From Streptomyces sp. RB17 (GTDB taxonomy: Bacteria > Actinomycetota > Actinomycetes > Streptomycetales > Streptomycetaceae): DNA of 64,000 nucleotides. How positions within the stretch are numbered: the stretch's first letter is position 1; every line of letters begins with the position of its first letter. The notes beneath the pieces were generated by a model. The model was not told where the DNA came from. It saw only the letters and a list, made by a program, of their open reading frames with translations, and did no database searches. The position numbers and the translations under genes were made by a program. Shown here piece after piece: positions 57,573-64,000 of this stretch. Location: positions 434,001 through 498,000 of the forward strand of contig NZ_WEGL01000002.1 of assembly GCF_009604455.1 (NCBI RefSeq). The letters run 5' to 3'.

Positions 57573-58786
57573 GACAGCCGCTCCAGCACCATGGCCATGC
57601 CCTGACCGCCGCCGACGCACATGGTCTCCAGGCCGAACTGCTTGTCGTGGTACCGCAGGGAGTTGATCAGGGTGCTGGTGATGCGGGCGCCGGTCATGCC
57701 GAACGGGTGGCCCACGGCGATCGCGCCGCCGTTCACGTTGAGCCGGTCGAAGTCGATGCCCAGCTCCCGGGCCGAGGGGATCACCTGGGCCGCGAACGCC
57801 TCGTTGATCTCGACCAGGTCGATGTCGCCGATGGTCAGTCCGGCACGGCGCAGCGCCTGCTTCGAGGCCTCGACCGGGCCGAGGCCCATGATCTCCGGGG
57901 ACAGACCGGTGACCCCCGTACTGACGATGCGCGCCAGCGGCGTGATGCCGAGTTGCTTCGCCTTGGTGTCGGACATGATCACGAGTGCCGCCGCGCCGTC
58001 GTTGAGGGAGCAGCAGTTGCCGGCGGTGACGGTGCCGTCGGGGCGGAAGACCGGCTTGAGCGCGGAGACCGCCTCCAGGGTGACGCCGGGGCGCGGGCCG
58101 TCGTCCCGGCCGACCTGGCTGCCGTCGGGCAGCGTCACCGGGGTGATGTCACGGGCCCAGAAGCCGTCGGCGATGGCCTGCTCCGCCAGATTCTGCGAGC
58201 GCACCGCGAAGGCGTCCTGGTCCTCGCGCGTCACCCCCGTGGACTGGGCGACGTTCTCCGCGGTCTGCCCCATCGCGATGTAGACGTCGGGCAGAGCGCC
58301 CTCGGTGCGCGGGTCGACCCAGGTTCCGCCACCGGAGGCGAGCTTCTCCGTGCGGGCCTGCGCCTCGGCGAAGACGGGGTTCTCGGTGTCCGGAAGGCCG
58401 TCGGCGTTGCCCTTGACGAACCGGCTGACCGTCTCGACCCCGGCGGAGATGAAGACGTCGCCCTCTCCGGCCTTGATCGCGTGCAGCGCCATCCGAGTGC
58501 TCTGCAGGCTGGACGAGCAGTAACGGTTGACCGTGGTTCCGGGCACCGAGTCCAGACCGGCCAGCACCGCGACGATCCGGGCCATGTTGAAACCGGACTC
58601 GCCACCGGGCTGGCCGCACCCCAGCACCAGGTCGTCGATCTCGGTGGGGTCGAGCTGCGGCACCTTGGCCAGTGCCGCCCGCACCATCTGCACGGTCAGA
58701 TCGTCGGGACGCATCTCCCGGAGCGACCCCTTGCCGGCCCGGCCGATCGGCGAGCGGGCGGTGGCGACGATGACGGCCTCGGGCAT
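57569..58786 (-). CDS. Acetyl-CoA acetyltransferase (thiolase)
   Basis: 405 residues. Nucleophile Cys90 in VNRYCSSSLQSTRMA, His in AVGHPFGMTG and the second Cys, C390, in ETMCVGGGQG. It cleaves a 3-oxoacyl-CoA with CoA to shorten the chain. First gene of the minus-strand operon running to 53.2 kb. I use ATG 58786 (CAGGGAG upstream) rather than GTG 58792. The promoter carries a regulon box at 58877-58888 with TACGTT, and between -10 and start a CTAAGCG operator at 58804-58820, which suggests activation by one regulator and repression by a TetR protein. Confidence 0.93.
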   Translation of the reverse strand: MPEAVIVATARSPIGRAGKGSLREMRPDDLTVQMVRAALAKVPQLDPTEIDDLVLGCGQPGGESGFNMARIVAVLAGLDSVPGTTVNRYCSSSLQSTRMALHAIKAGEGDVFISAGVETVSRFVKGNADGLPDTENPVFAEAQARTEKLASGGGTWVDPRTEGALPDVYIAMGQTAENVAQSTGVTREDQDAFAVRSQNLAEQAIADGFWARDITPVTLPDGSQVGRDDGPRPGVTLEAVSALKPVFRPDGTVTAGNCCSLNDGAAALVIMSDTKAKQLGITPLARIVSTGVTGLSPEIMGLGPVEASKQALRRAGLTIGDIDLVEINEAFAAQVIPSARELGIDFDRLNVNGGAIAVGHPFGMTGARITSTLINSLRYHDKQFGLETMCVGGGQGMAMVLERLS

Positions 58787-58803
58787 GGGCACTCCCTGAT
58801 TGA

Positions 58804-58820
58804 CTAAGCGCTTGCTTGTG
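58804..58820. promoter_or_regulatory. TetR-type operator candidate in the thiolase leader
   Basis: CTAAGCGCTTGCTTGTG, between the TACGTT -10 and the ATG, where a bound repressor would block transcription. Thirteen of seventeen positions match the site before the long acyl-CoA dehydrogenase gene. Confidence 0.6.
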
Positions 58821-58876
58821 ATGCGGCGAACGTACGACGGGAGCTGATGGCATGAGCGAGGACGCCCGGAACCTTG

Positions 58877-58888
58877 CCCGGCTGGGGG
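58877..58888 (-). promoter_or_regulatory. Regulon box upstream of thiolase operon
   Basis: Minus-strand CCCCCAGCCGGG preceded by T, centred 51 bp upstream of TACGTT (58829-58834). Confidence 0.76.
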
Positions 58889-58921
58889 ATGGCGGGGTGA
58901 GTCGGTGCGTTGCGCAGGACG

Positions 58922-59386
58922 TCAGGGCGCCATCGGGTGCGTCGGCTCCGTCAGGTATGCCTCGAACACGGCGCGCTCGTCCGGGGTGATCGGCCGAGGC
59001 CGGCGGCGCTCCATGTCCCACATGACGAGCGTCGCTGTCGAACGAGCGCAGAGGGAGTCGGCCGTCGTCAAATGCTCCACCACACGGAAACTGGAGGTCC
59101 GCACCTCACGCAGGGCCAGCTCGACGGTCACGGCTCCATCGTCGGGCGTGACCTCGTGCAGGTACTCGATGTGCTGGGTCGCCACCACATAGGTCGGATA
59201 CGCGACGTCGAGCGTTCCGGTCATCCAGGCCGAGCGGGTCTCCTCGAACAAGGCGAGGTAGGCCGACGCCGTGAGATGGCCGAGGCCGTCGAAATCGCCG
59301 AACCGCAGGCGGAATTCGCTCCGCCATACGTCAGAGCCGTTGACTGCGATGCTGTGACGATTTGCTGCATTACCGGGTACAGGCAC
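58922..59386 (-). CDS. Acyl-CoA thioesterase, hotdog fold (4HBT/YbgC type)
   Basis: 154 residues from GTG 59386, which has GGAGGTGG upstream. FRLRFGDFDGLGHLTASAYLALFEETRSAW carries the catalytic Asp region of 4-hydroxybenzoyl-CoA-type thioesterases, and ATLVMWDMERRRPRPI is the C-terminal strand. It would release a free acid from an acyl-CoA, draining intermediates or recycling CoA. A box at 59462-59473 and TACGTT precede it. It is the intact relative of the fragment at 29827-30000. Confidence 0.82.
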   Translation of the reverse strand: MPVPGNAANRHSIAVNGSDVWRSEFRLRFGDFDGLGHLTASAYLALFEETRSAWMTGTLDVAYPTYVVATQHIEYLHEVTPDDGAVTVELALREVRTSSFRVVEHLTTADSLCARSTATLVMWDMERRRPRPITPDERAVFEAYLTEPTHPMAP

Positions 59387-59461
59387 AAGCCACCTCCATT
59401 GGCGTTCCGCGCAACGTAGGTGGCTTGTGAGGCTGTTGGGTGCGGGCAGGCGAAGACCTTG

Positions 59462-59473
59462 CCCGAGTGGGGG
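59462..59473 (-). promoter_or_regulatory. Regulon box upstream of thioesterase gene
   Basis: Minus-strand CCCCCACTCGGG, preceded by C, centred 52 bp upstream of TACGTT (59413-59418). Confidence 0.72.
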
Positions 59474-59475
59474 GT

Positions 59476-59563
59476 GTGCACCGAGGCCGGACGCCACACG
59501 CCGCGCGTTCGGAGCGGGCCGGACTGCGGCCGGCTGCCTCCGAACGCGCGGCGGTCGGTGCAC
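59476..59563 (-). terminator. Large two-part hairpin after MFS gene
   Basis: Outer 9-bp arms GTGCACCGA / TCGGTGCAC (59476-59484, 59555-59563) and an inner perfect 15-bp pair (59499-59513, 59539-59553), 22 bp past the MFS stop. It sits directly beside the thioesterase regulon box. Confidence 0.8.
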
Positions 59564-59585
59564 AATCTCCCGGCAGGCCGGCTCG

Positions 59586-61031
59586 CTACGCTTCCACGGA
59601 GCTTGCCTTGAGCTCGCCGCCGTGGCGCAGTCGCGAGATGAGCGTGACGACCAGGACCAGCAGCGAGAGCCCGACGGTGACCTCGTACCCAACCGTGTAG
59701 AGGTACTCCTTCGGCAGGCCGATCCTGGGGATGGTGTCAAAGGTGAGCAGCGTGGTGACCACTGCCGATCCGAACGCGAAGCCGATGGCCATGGTGGTGC
59801 CCGCCATGCCCGCGGCCATCCCGGCCTTGTCCTCGGGGACGACCAGCTGCGGCACGGCGAAGGCGCCGCTGTAGCCCACTCGGCTGCCGAGGCCGACGAA
59901 GGCGGCACCGACGAGGTACTGCCACTTCTGATCGTGGGCGAAGGCGAGCCAGCCGAGCCCTACGACGGAGACCGCGGTGCCGATCACGAGGACGGTGGCC
60001 GGACGGCCCTTTTGGACGGCCCTTTCGGCGGCCTTGCCACCGACGAACATCATCAGCGCGAACGGCAGCATGAGCAGGCCGGTGCCCAGAGCGTCGACAC
60101 CCAGTCCGTATCCGACCTCAGCGGGAGTCTGGGCGTAGTAGGTCACCAGCAGCAGGAACGCGGCATCGATGGCGCCGAATATTCCAGCGGCGAAGCATGC
60201 CGGTGAGACCAGGGGCTTCTTCAGCAGCTTGACGTCGAACACCGCCGTCGCGGAACGGCGCTGGACCAGTCCCCACAGGACGCCGCCGACGACACCCGCG
60301 GCCAGGACCACGAGGATCGCCGTGCCGCTCCACGTGAGGCCCTGGGTCAAGGCGAGCAGGACGGCCGTGACCCAGGCGATCAACCACACGGTTCCGAGGA
60401 TGCCGATACGTCCGGACGACTCCGGCCGGGACGAGGGGACGATGATGAGCAGGGCCACCGTGGTCGCCGCGAAGGCCGCGGCCAGAATGTAGAAGAAGCT
60501 CGCGAGCGACAAGTACTTGACCGTCAGTCCGCCGCCGACCATCCCGAGTACCGTCCCGGAGCCGGTAGCCATGATCAGCACGCTGACCGCCGTTGCGACC
60601 GCACCATCGGTCAGGTGCCGGCGCAGGAAGCTCAGCGGCAGCAGCTGCGCGGCGCCGCCGAACCCGAGGAGTACGGACCCGACCAGGAGTGCCGGGTAGG
60701 AATTACCGATGGCCGGCACGAGAGCCCCGACGACCAGGAAACCACCGGACAACAGCGAAGTGGTGCGATCGTCGAGCACGTCGGTGAGACGGGGAAGGAG
60801 GACGAAGCCTGCTCCTCCGCCCAACGTCATGGCGGTGAAGATCCAGGCCGACGCCGCCACCCCGAGCCCGAACTGCTCCTGCATCAGCGGCAGGAGCGGC
60901 GGGAGCATGAAGGCGACCGCGTTGGTCACGGTGGCCAGGACCGCCGCAACGGCGATCAGTGCGCCACGCCGCGCCGTGACGCTCTTTGCATCTGCTCTGG
61001 GTATGTCAACCGACTCGGTGAATTCAGTCAT
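59586..61031 (-). CDS. MFS transporter, 14-helix (DHA2-like) type
   Basis: 481 residues, very hydrophobic, with about 13-14 predicted transmembrane segments starting at residue 24 (GALIAVAAVLATVTNAVAFMLPPLLP). The loop between helices 2 and 3 has FVLLPRLTDVLDDRTT, the MFS motif A region in altered form. Length and helix number fit the DHA2-like proton antiporters; it may import the substrate or export a toxic intermediate. It has its own box and TACGTT promoter, so it is a regulon member. A fragment of a paralog survives at 13028-13267. Confidence 0.88.
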   Translation of the reverse strand: MTEFTESVDIPRADAKSVTARRGALIAVAAVLATVTNAVAFMLPPLLPLMQEQFGLGVAASAWIFTAMTLGGGAGFVLLPRLTDVLDDRTTSLLSGGFLVVGALVPAIGNSYPALLVGSVLLGFGGAAQLLPLSFLRRHLTDGAVATAVSVLIMATGSGTVLGMVGGGLTVKYLSLASFFYILAAAFAATTVALLIIVPSSRPESSGRIGILGTVWLIAWVTAVLLALTQGLTWSGTAILVVLAAGVVGGVLWGLVQRRSATAVFDVKLLKKPLVSPACFAAGIFGAIDAAFLLLVTYYAQTPAEVGYGLGVDALGTGLLMLPFALMMFVGGKAAERAVQKGRPATVLVIGTAVSVVGLGWLAFAHDQKWQYLVGAAFVGLGSRVGYSGAFAVPQLVVPEDKAGMAAGMAGTTMAIGFAFGSAVVTTLLTFDTIPRIGLPKEYLYTVGYEVTVGLSLLVLVVTLISRLRHGGELKASSVEA

Positions 61032-61141
61032 GCCCGTCTCCCATGGTCGTTCGCCGCCATCGCGGTCAGAGGAACCAGCCGAAGCCGGGCGAACGTACGG
61101 CCAGTTTCAGGCCACCCTCTGGTGCGACTGACCGAAACCAG

Positions 61142-61153
61142 CCCGAGTGGGGG
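61142..61153 (-). promoter_or_regulatory. Regulon box upstream of MFS gene
   Basis: Minus-strand CCCCCACTCGGG preceded by T, centred 53 bp upstream of TACGTT (61092-61097). Confidence 0.75.
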
Positions 61154-61192
61154 ATGCCCCGCATGGAAAGGATCACGGGGGAGCGGCGCACA

Positions 61193-61672
61193 CTAGGCGG
61201 CGAGGGGCAGGTCCGCCCAGTGCGTGGCGCTTCCCCCGCACATGCGCGTACCGCGGGCGGCGGCGAGAAAGTCGATGATGGCGCTTCCGCGCCCGTGCTC
61301 GTGGGGTTCGCAGCCGGCGGTCCGCGCACCGCGGTCGTTCGCCGGGCCGCCGTCCGTGACCGCGACGCGGATCATCTGGTGCTCGCTGGGCGGTACCAGC
61401 CGCAGGGAGACCGGGGGCAGGGCATGCTCGACGGCGTTGGCGACCAGTTCGGAGACCGTGAGAACGACCTGGTGGGCCTCGTCTTCCCGGACTCCCCAGC
61501 CCTTCAGCGTGTCGCGGGCCAGGCGGCGTGCGATGCCCGCGGCCTGCGGGGCGTGCGGCAGGTCCCACTGGCGGGCTTCGCGTCCGAGGGCCGGGCGTGC
61601 GCCTGCGGTCCCTGAAGGAGCCATGAGGCCAGGGCCACTGTCATGGGAAGGGGGCGTGACGTACATGGCCAT
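61193..61672 (-). CDS. Anti-sigma-type ATP-binding protein (RsbW/SpoIIAB-like HATPase)
   Basis: 159 residues. LTVSELVANAVEHA is the N-box and VAVTDGGPA the G1 box of GHKL ATPases; a GRGSAIIDFLAAARG segment closes the fold. Single-domain proteins of this kind are common in Streptomyces and act as serine kinases of anti-anti-sigma factors or as sigma antagonists. No partner anti-sigma antagonist lies beside it, though the PAS-SpoIIE phosphatase at 9.3 kb could share a network. The first 35 residues are low complexity. It carries the CAGGTA/GGAAC-GTTCC element upstream, not the regulon box. Confidence 0.85.
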   Translation of the reverse strand: MAMYVTPPSHDSGPGLMAPSGTAGARPALGREARQWDLPHAPQAAGIARRLARDTLKGWGVREDEAHQVVLTVSELVANAVEHALPPVSLRLVPPSEHQMIRVAVTDGGPANDRGARTAGCEPHEHGRGSAIIDFLAAARGTRMCGGSATHWADLPLAA

Positions 61673-61743
61673 CGTCTCCGGTTACCTGTGCTAGGGGTTG
61701 AACAGCCTCCAATCTGCCGGTCGGGCATCGCGCCGTTGAGGGT

Positions 61744-61766
61744 GGAACTACCTGTTCCGATACCTG
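61744..61766 (-). promoter_or_regulatory. Element shared by three regulatory genes (copy 3)
   Basis: Minus strand: CAGGTA-TCG then GGAAC-AGGTA-GTTCC, a perfect 5-bp palindrome with a five-base spacer, 71 bp upstream of the ATPase ATG. Strongest of the three copies. Confidence 0.6.
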
Positions 61767-61790
61767 CCCTGCCCTGACCACGAGGGTGGT

Positions 61791-64000
61791 TCACGTCCGA
61801 TCGGGCTGTCGCTGCACGACCCAGCTCGCGATCTGGGTACGCGTGTTGAAGCCGAGCTTGGTGAGGATCTTCTCGACATGCCCTTCCGCGGTCCGCAGCG
61901 AAATGACCAGCCGCGCCGCGATGTCCTTGTTCGACAGGCCCTGCGCCACCAGTTCGGCCACCTCGCGTTCACGCCGGGTCAGCGTCGAAGCAGGACGTGA
62001 CGCATTGCTTGCGAGCTGTGTGCGCTCTCGCAGGGCAAGGGCGAGCGTTTCCTCGATGGCCAGGGCACTGCCACGTTCGAAAGCTGCGTCGAACTCGGCG
62101 TCTCCCATCTTCTTCCGCGCCATCGTCTCGAATTTGTCCCGCTGCGCGAGCAGGAGTGCCCAGCCGAACAGTGGGGCCCCGAGAGCCTGCCACAGCGGGT
62201 TCGTCCCGCCGAACAACGTGGCGGCTCGCTCGGCGTTGCCCTTCGCCGCCGTGGTCCAGGCGAGTACGTCGAGCGCGAGAGCCATACCCAGGGTGTCGTG
62301 GAAGAACCGCTTGATCTTGAGCGCCTCGCACAAGTCGGCTTCCGCCCCGTCGAGCTCGCCGTGGATCAACCGCAGGAATCCGCGCCCCCACAGCGCCCAC
62401 GACAGTACCCACTGCTCGCCGGCCGCTGTGCAGCGCCGGAACAGCTCCTCGATGATCTCCGCAGCCTTGTCGAGTTCGCCCAGGAGGATGAGGGCCGCCG
62501 CCAACTCCATCTGGAGATTGTCCGGATAGGTGGCAGGTGCTTCGGTCTCGGTGTACTGCTCGAGGGCCTCGGTGAGCAGGGGGATCGCGCCGGACAGGTC
62601 CGTGCTGAGCAACTTGCTCATTCCGCGCACGTGCGTGGCATAGGCGAGCGCAGCCGGGTCGTCCAGTTGGACGGCGACCTTCCGGGCATCTTCGGCCGAC
62701 GCCGCTGCCGCCGCCTCGTCTCCCTGGAATGCGGCGATGTACGCGACAGTGGCGAGCGCCCAGGCCCGTTCGCGGCTGGGCTCCGCGTCGAGCGCCAACG
62801 CTCGGCCCAGCCAGAGCCTGGCCTCGGTGGCGTATCCCATCGCCAGCCACAGCCAGGGCGCCGCCGCCATGCGCAGTCCGATACGCGCCTCACCAGGCTG
62901 GGACAGGCAGTATTCCAGTGCGTGCCGCAGGTTCGGGTGCTCCAGCTGAAGCCTGCTCGCCCACTCCTGCTGCTTCGGGCCGCTCCACTCGTCCCCCGCC
63001 GTCTCCATGAGGTGCCGGTACCAGTCGCGGTGCCGTCGGCGCAGGGCCGGTTCCTCGCCCGACTCCGAGAGCCGGGCCTGACCGTACGCGCGGATGGTTT
63101 CCAGCATGCGGAAGCGGACGTGCTCTCCTTGCTCCTCGCGAATGAAGATCGACTTGTCGATGAGGCCGGCGACGGTGTCGAGAACCGCATGCCGGGGGAG
63201 CGCCTCATCGGTGCACACCGCTTCGAGCGCGTCGGTGCCGAATCCGCCGACGAAGACGGACGCCCGAGCCCACAGCGTCTGCTCATTCGGGGTGCACAGG
63301 TCGTAGCTCCAGTCGATGAGCGCCTGGAGGGTCTGGTGCCGTTCCGGCAGGTTGCGGTTACCTTCCCGCAGCAACTGGAACCGGTCGTCCAAGCGGCTCG
63401 CGAGATCATGGACGGTGAGCACCCGCAACCGCACCGAAGCCAGTTCGATGGCCAGCGGGATCCCTTCCAGGCGCCGGCAGAGGCGGACGACCGCCGCTTC
63501 GTTGTCGGGCGTGATCGAGAAGCCGGGAACGACGGCCGCCGAACGGTCGGCGAACAGAGTGACCGATGGGTACCGAGTCGCCGTGCCGGGCTCGACGGAG
63601 TCACCAGGAGGTGGAGTCGGCAGTGGTGGGACGGGGTAGATGTGCTCCCCGGCGATTCTGAGCGCCTGCCTGCTGGTGGCCAGAATCCGGACCTCGGGCG
63701 CCGCACGCAGCACCTGGTCGGCCAGGCCCGCGGCGGCGTCCACCAAGTGCTCACAGTTGTCCAGGACCAGCAGCATGCGCCGTTGCCCCAGATGACCACG
63801 CAGAACGGTCATCGGTGCGCGGGTCGACTGCTCTTTGATCTCGAGGGCGTCGACCACGATGTGGGGGAGCAGGGCCGGGTCTTTCAATGACGCCAGTTCG
63901 ACCAGGCAGACGCCGTCCGGGAAGGCTCGCTGCATCTCCCTGGCGACGCGGAGAGCGAGCCGCGTCTTGCCCACCCCGCCGATGCCGGTCAGCGTCACCA
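61791..64000 (-). CDS. ATPase-LuxR transcriptional regulator (LAL/AfsR-like), copy 2, 5' end beyond the window
   Basis: 736 residues are visible; by comparison with copy 1 about 40 N-terminal residues lie beyond 64000. Walker A GIGGVGKTR is at the edge, then MLLVLDNCEHLV, LDDRFQLLREGNRNLPERHQTLQALIDWSYDL, the helical middle domain, KMGDAEFDAAFERGSAL and a C-terminal LuxR HTH (LTRREREVAELVAQGLSNKDIAARLVISLRTAEGHVEKILTKLG). It parallels copy 1 throughout. With the remnant at 17994 this makes at least three LAL genes once present in this region. Probably a ligand-responsive activator of neighbouring genes. Confidence 0.9.
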   Translation of the reverse strand, partial: VTLTGIGGVGKTRLALRVAREMQRAFPDGVCLVELASLKDPALLPHIVVDALEIKEQSTRAPMTVLRGHLGQRRMLLVLDNCEHLVDAAAGLADQVLRAAPEVRILATSRQALRIAGEHIYPVPPLPTPPPGDSVEPGTATRYPSVTLFADRSAAVVPGFSITPDNEAAVVRLCRRLEGIPLAIELASVRLRVLTVHDLASRLDDRFQLLREGNRNLPERHQTLQALIDWSYDLCTPNEQTLWARASVFVGGFGTDALEAVCTDEALPRHAVLDTVAGLIDKSIFIREEQGEHVRFRMLETIRAYGQARLSESGEEPALRRRHRDWYRHLMETAGDEWSGPKQQEWASRLQLEHPNLRHALEYCLSQPGEARIGLRMAAAPWLWLAMGYATEARLWLGRALALDAEPSRERAWALATVAYIAAFQGDEAAAAASAEDARKVAVQLDDPAALAYATHVRGMSKLLSTDLSGAIPLLTEALEQYTETEAPATYPDNLQMELAAALILLGELDKAAEIIEELFRRCTAAGEQWVLSWALWGRGFLRLIHGELDGAEADLCEALKIKRFFHDTLGMALALDVLAWTTAAKGNAERAATLFGGTNPLWQALGAPLFGWALLLAQRDKFETMARKKMGDAEFDAAFERGSALAIEETLALALRERTQLASNASRPASTLTRREREVAELVAQGLSNKDIAARLVISLRTAEGHVEKILTKLGFNTRTQIASWVVQRQPDRT

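Noticed and set aside
1..64000. tRNA/rRNA genes, CRISPR arrays, intact insertion sequences, riboswitches
   Set aside because: I looked for tRNA arms, spaced direct repeats, transposase motifs and long structured leaders and found none I could support. The fragments are better explained by deletions between duplicated genes.

Overview
The window is very GC-rich actinobacterial DNA, most likely from a Streptomyces or close relative. The evidence is strong GC3 bias, frequent GTG starts, ATGA/GTGA start-stop overlaps, a PAS-GAF-SpoIIE phosphatase fused to an anti-sigma-type ATPase, and large ATPase-LuxR (LAL-type) regulators. No RNA gene, CRISPR array, integrase or intact insertion sequence was seen. 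Nearly everything is catabolic or regulatory.

Region 1 (1-9.2 kb, all + strand) is a catabolic operon for an aromatic or N-heterocyclic compound. It holds the C-terminal part of a Rieske oxygenase alpha subunit, a cis-dihydrodiol-type SDR, a maleamate amidohydrolase-like enzyme, a NuoF-like flavoprotein with a small ferredoxin, a second SDR, a NicX-like 2,5-dihydroxypyridine dioxygenase, a LigAB-like extradiol dioxygenase, a nitrilase-superfamily amidase, a small conserved protein, a GntR/FCD regulator and a maleate isomerase. Together they encode most of a 2,5-dihydroxypyridine to fumarate route. Region 2 (9.3-12.5 kb) is a SpoIIE-type signalling phosphatase followed by about 750 bp of decayed sequence.

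Region 3 (12.5-47.6 kb) is a mosaic of short operons on both strands: RidA, two saccharopine-dehydrogenase-like proteins, a glycine-oxidase-like flavoprotein, two imine-reductase-like proteins, two P450s with ferredoxin and ferredoxin reductase, two acyl-CoA synthetases, three monoamine-oxidase-like flavoproteins, an aldehyde dehydrogenase, a zinc alcohol dehydrogenase, two SDRs and two acyl-CoA dehydrogenases. Its regulators are one TetR, two NarL-like proteins with degenerate receivers and one LAL-type protein. It is interspersed with deletion-scarred remnants of a P450, an imine reductase, an MFS transporter, a LAL regulator and a thioesterase.

Region 4 (47.8-53.1 kb) is a TetR gene divergent from an esterase / Baeyer-Villiger monooxygenase / SDR / alcohol dehydrogenase operon, an alcohol-to-ketone-to-ester-to-acid module. 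Region 5 (53.2-64 kb, all minus) is a beta-oxidation-like operon (thiolase, two SDRs, MaoC hydratase, APH-like kinase, acyl-CoA dehydrogenase), then a thioesterase, an MFS exporter, an anti-sigma-type ATPase and a second LAL regulator that runs off the window.

The main discovery is a cis-element shared by regions 3 and 5 but not seen in regions 1, 2 or 4. It is a 12-bp box, CCCCC-RNNY-GGG, usually preceded by T. I placed it by hand at 20 sites, nearly all oriented toward the downstream gene and, in most, centred 51-53 bp upstream of a -10-like hexamer. In eight cases the hexamer is followed by exactly six bases and then ATG, implying leaderless mRNAs. The box marks one regulon containing amine oxidases, an imine reductase (in the P450 operon), RidA, saccharopine-dehydrogenase-like proteins, P450s, CoA ligases and beta-oxidation genes. 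My inference is that the regulon degrades a nitrogen-containing, probably lipophilic, compound through imine intermediates, with one of the LuxR-family proteins as activator.
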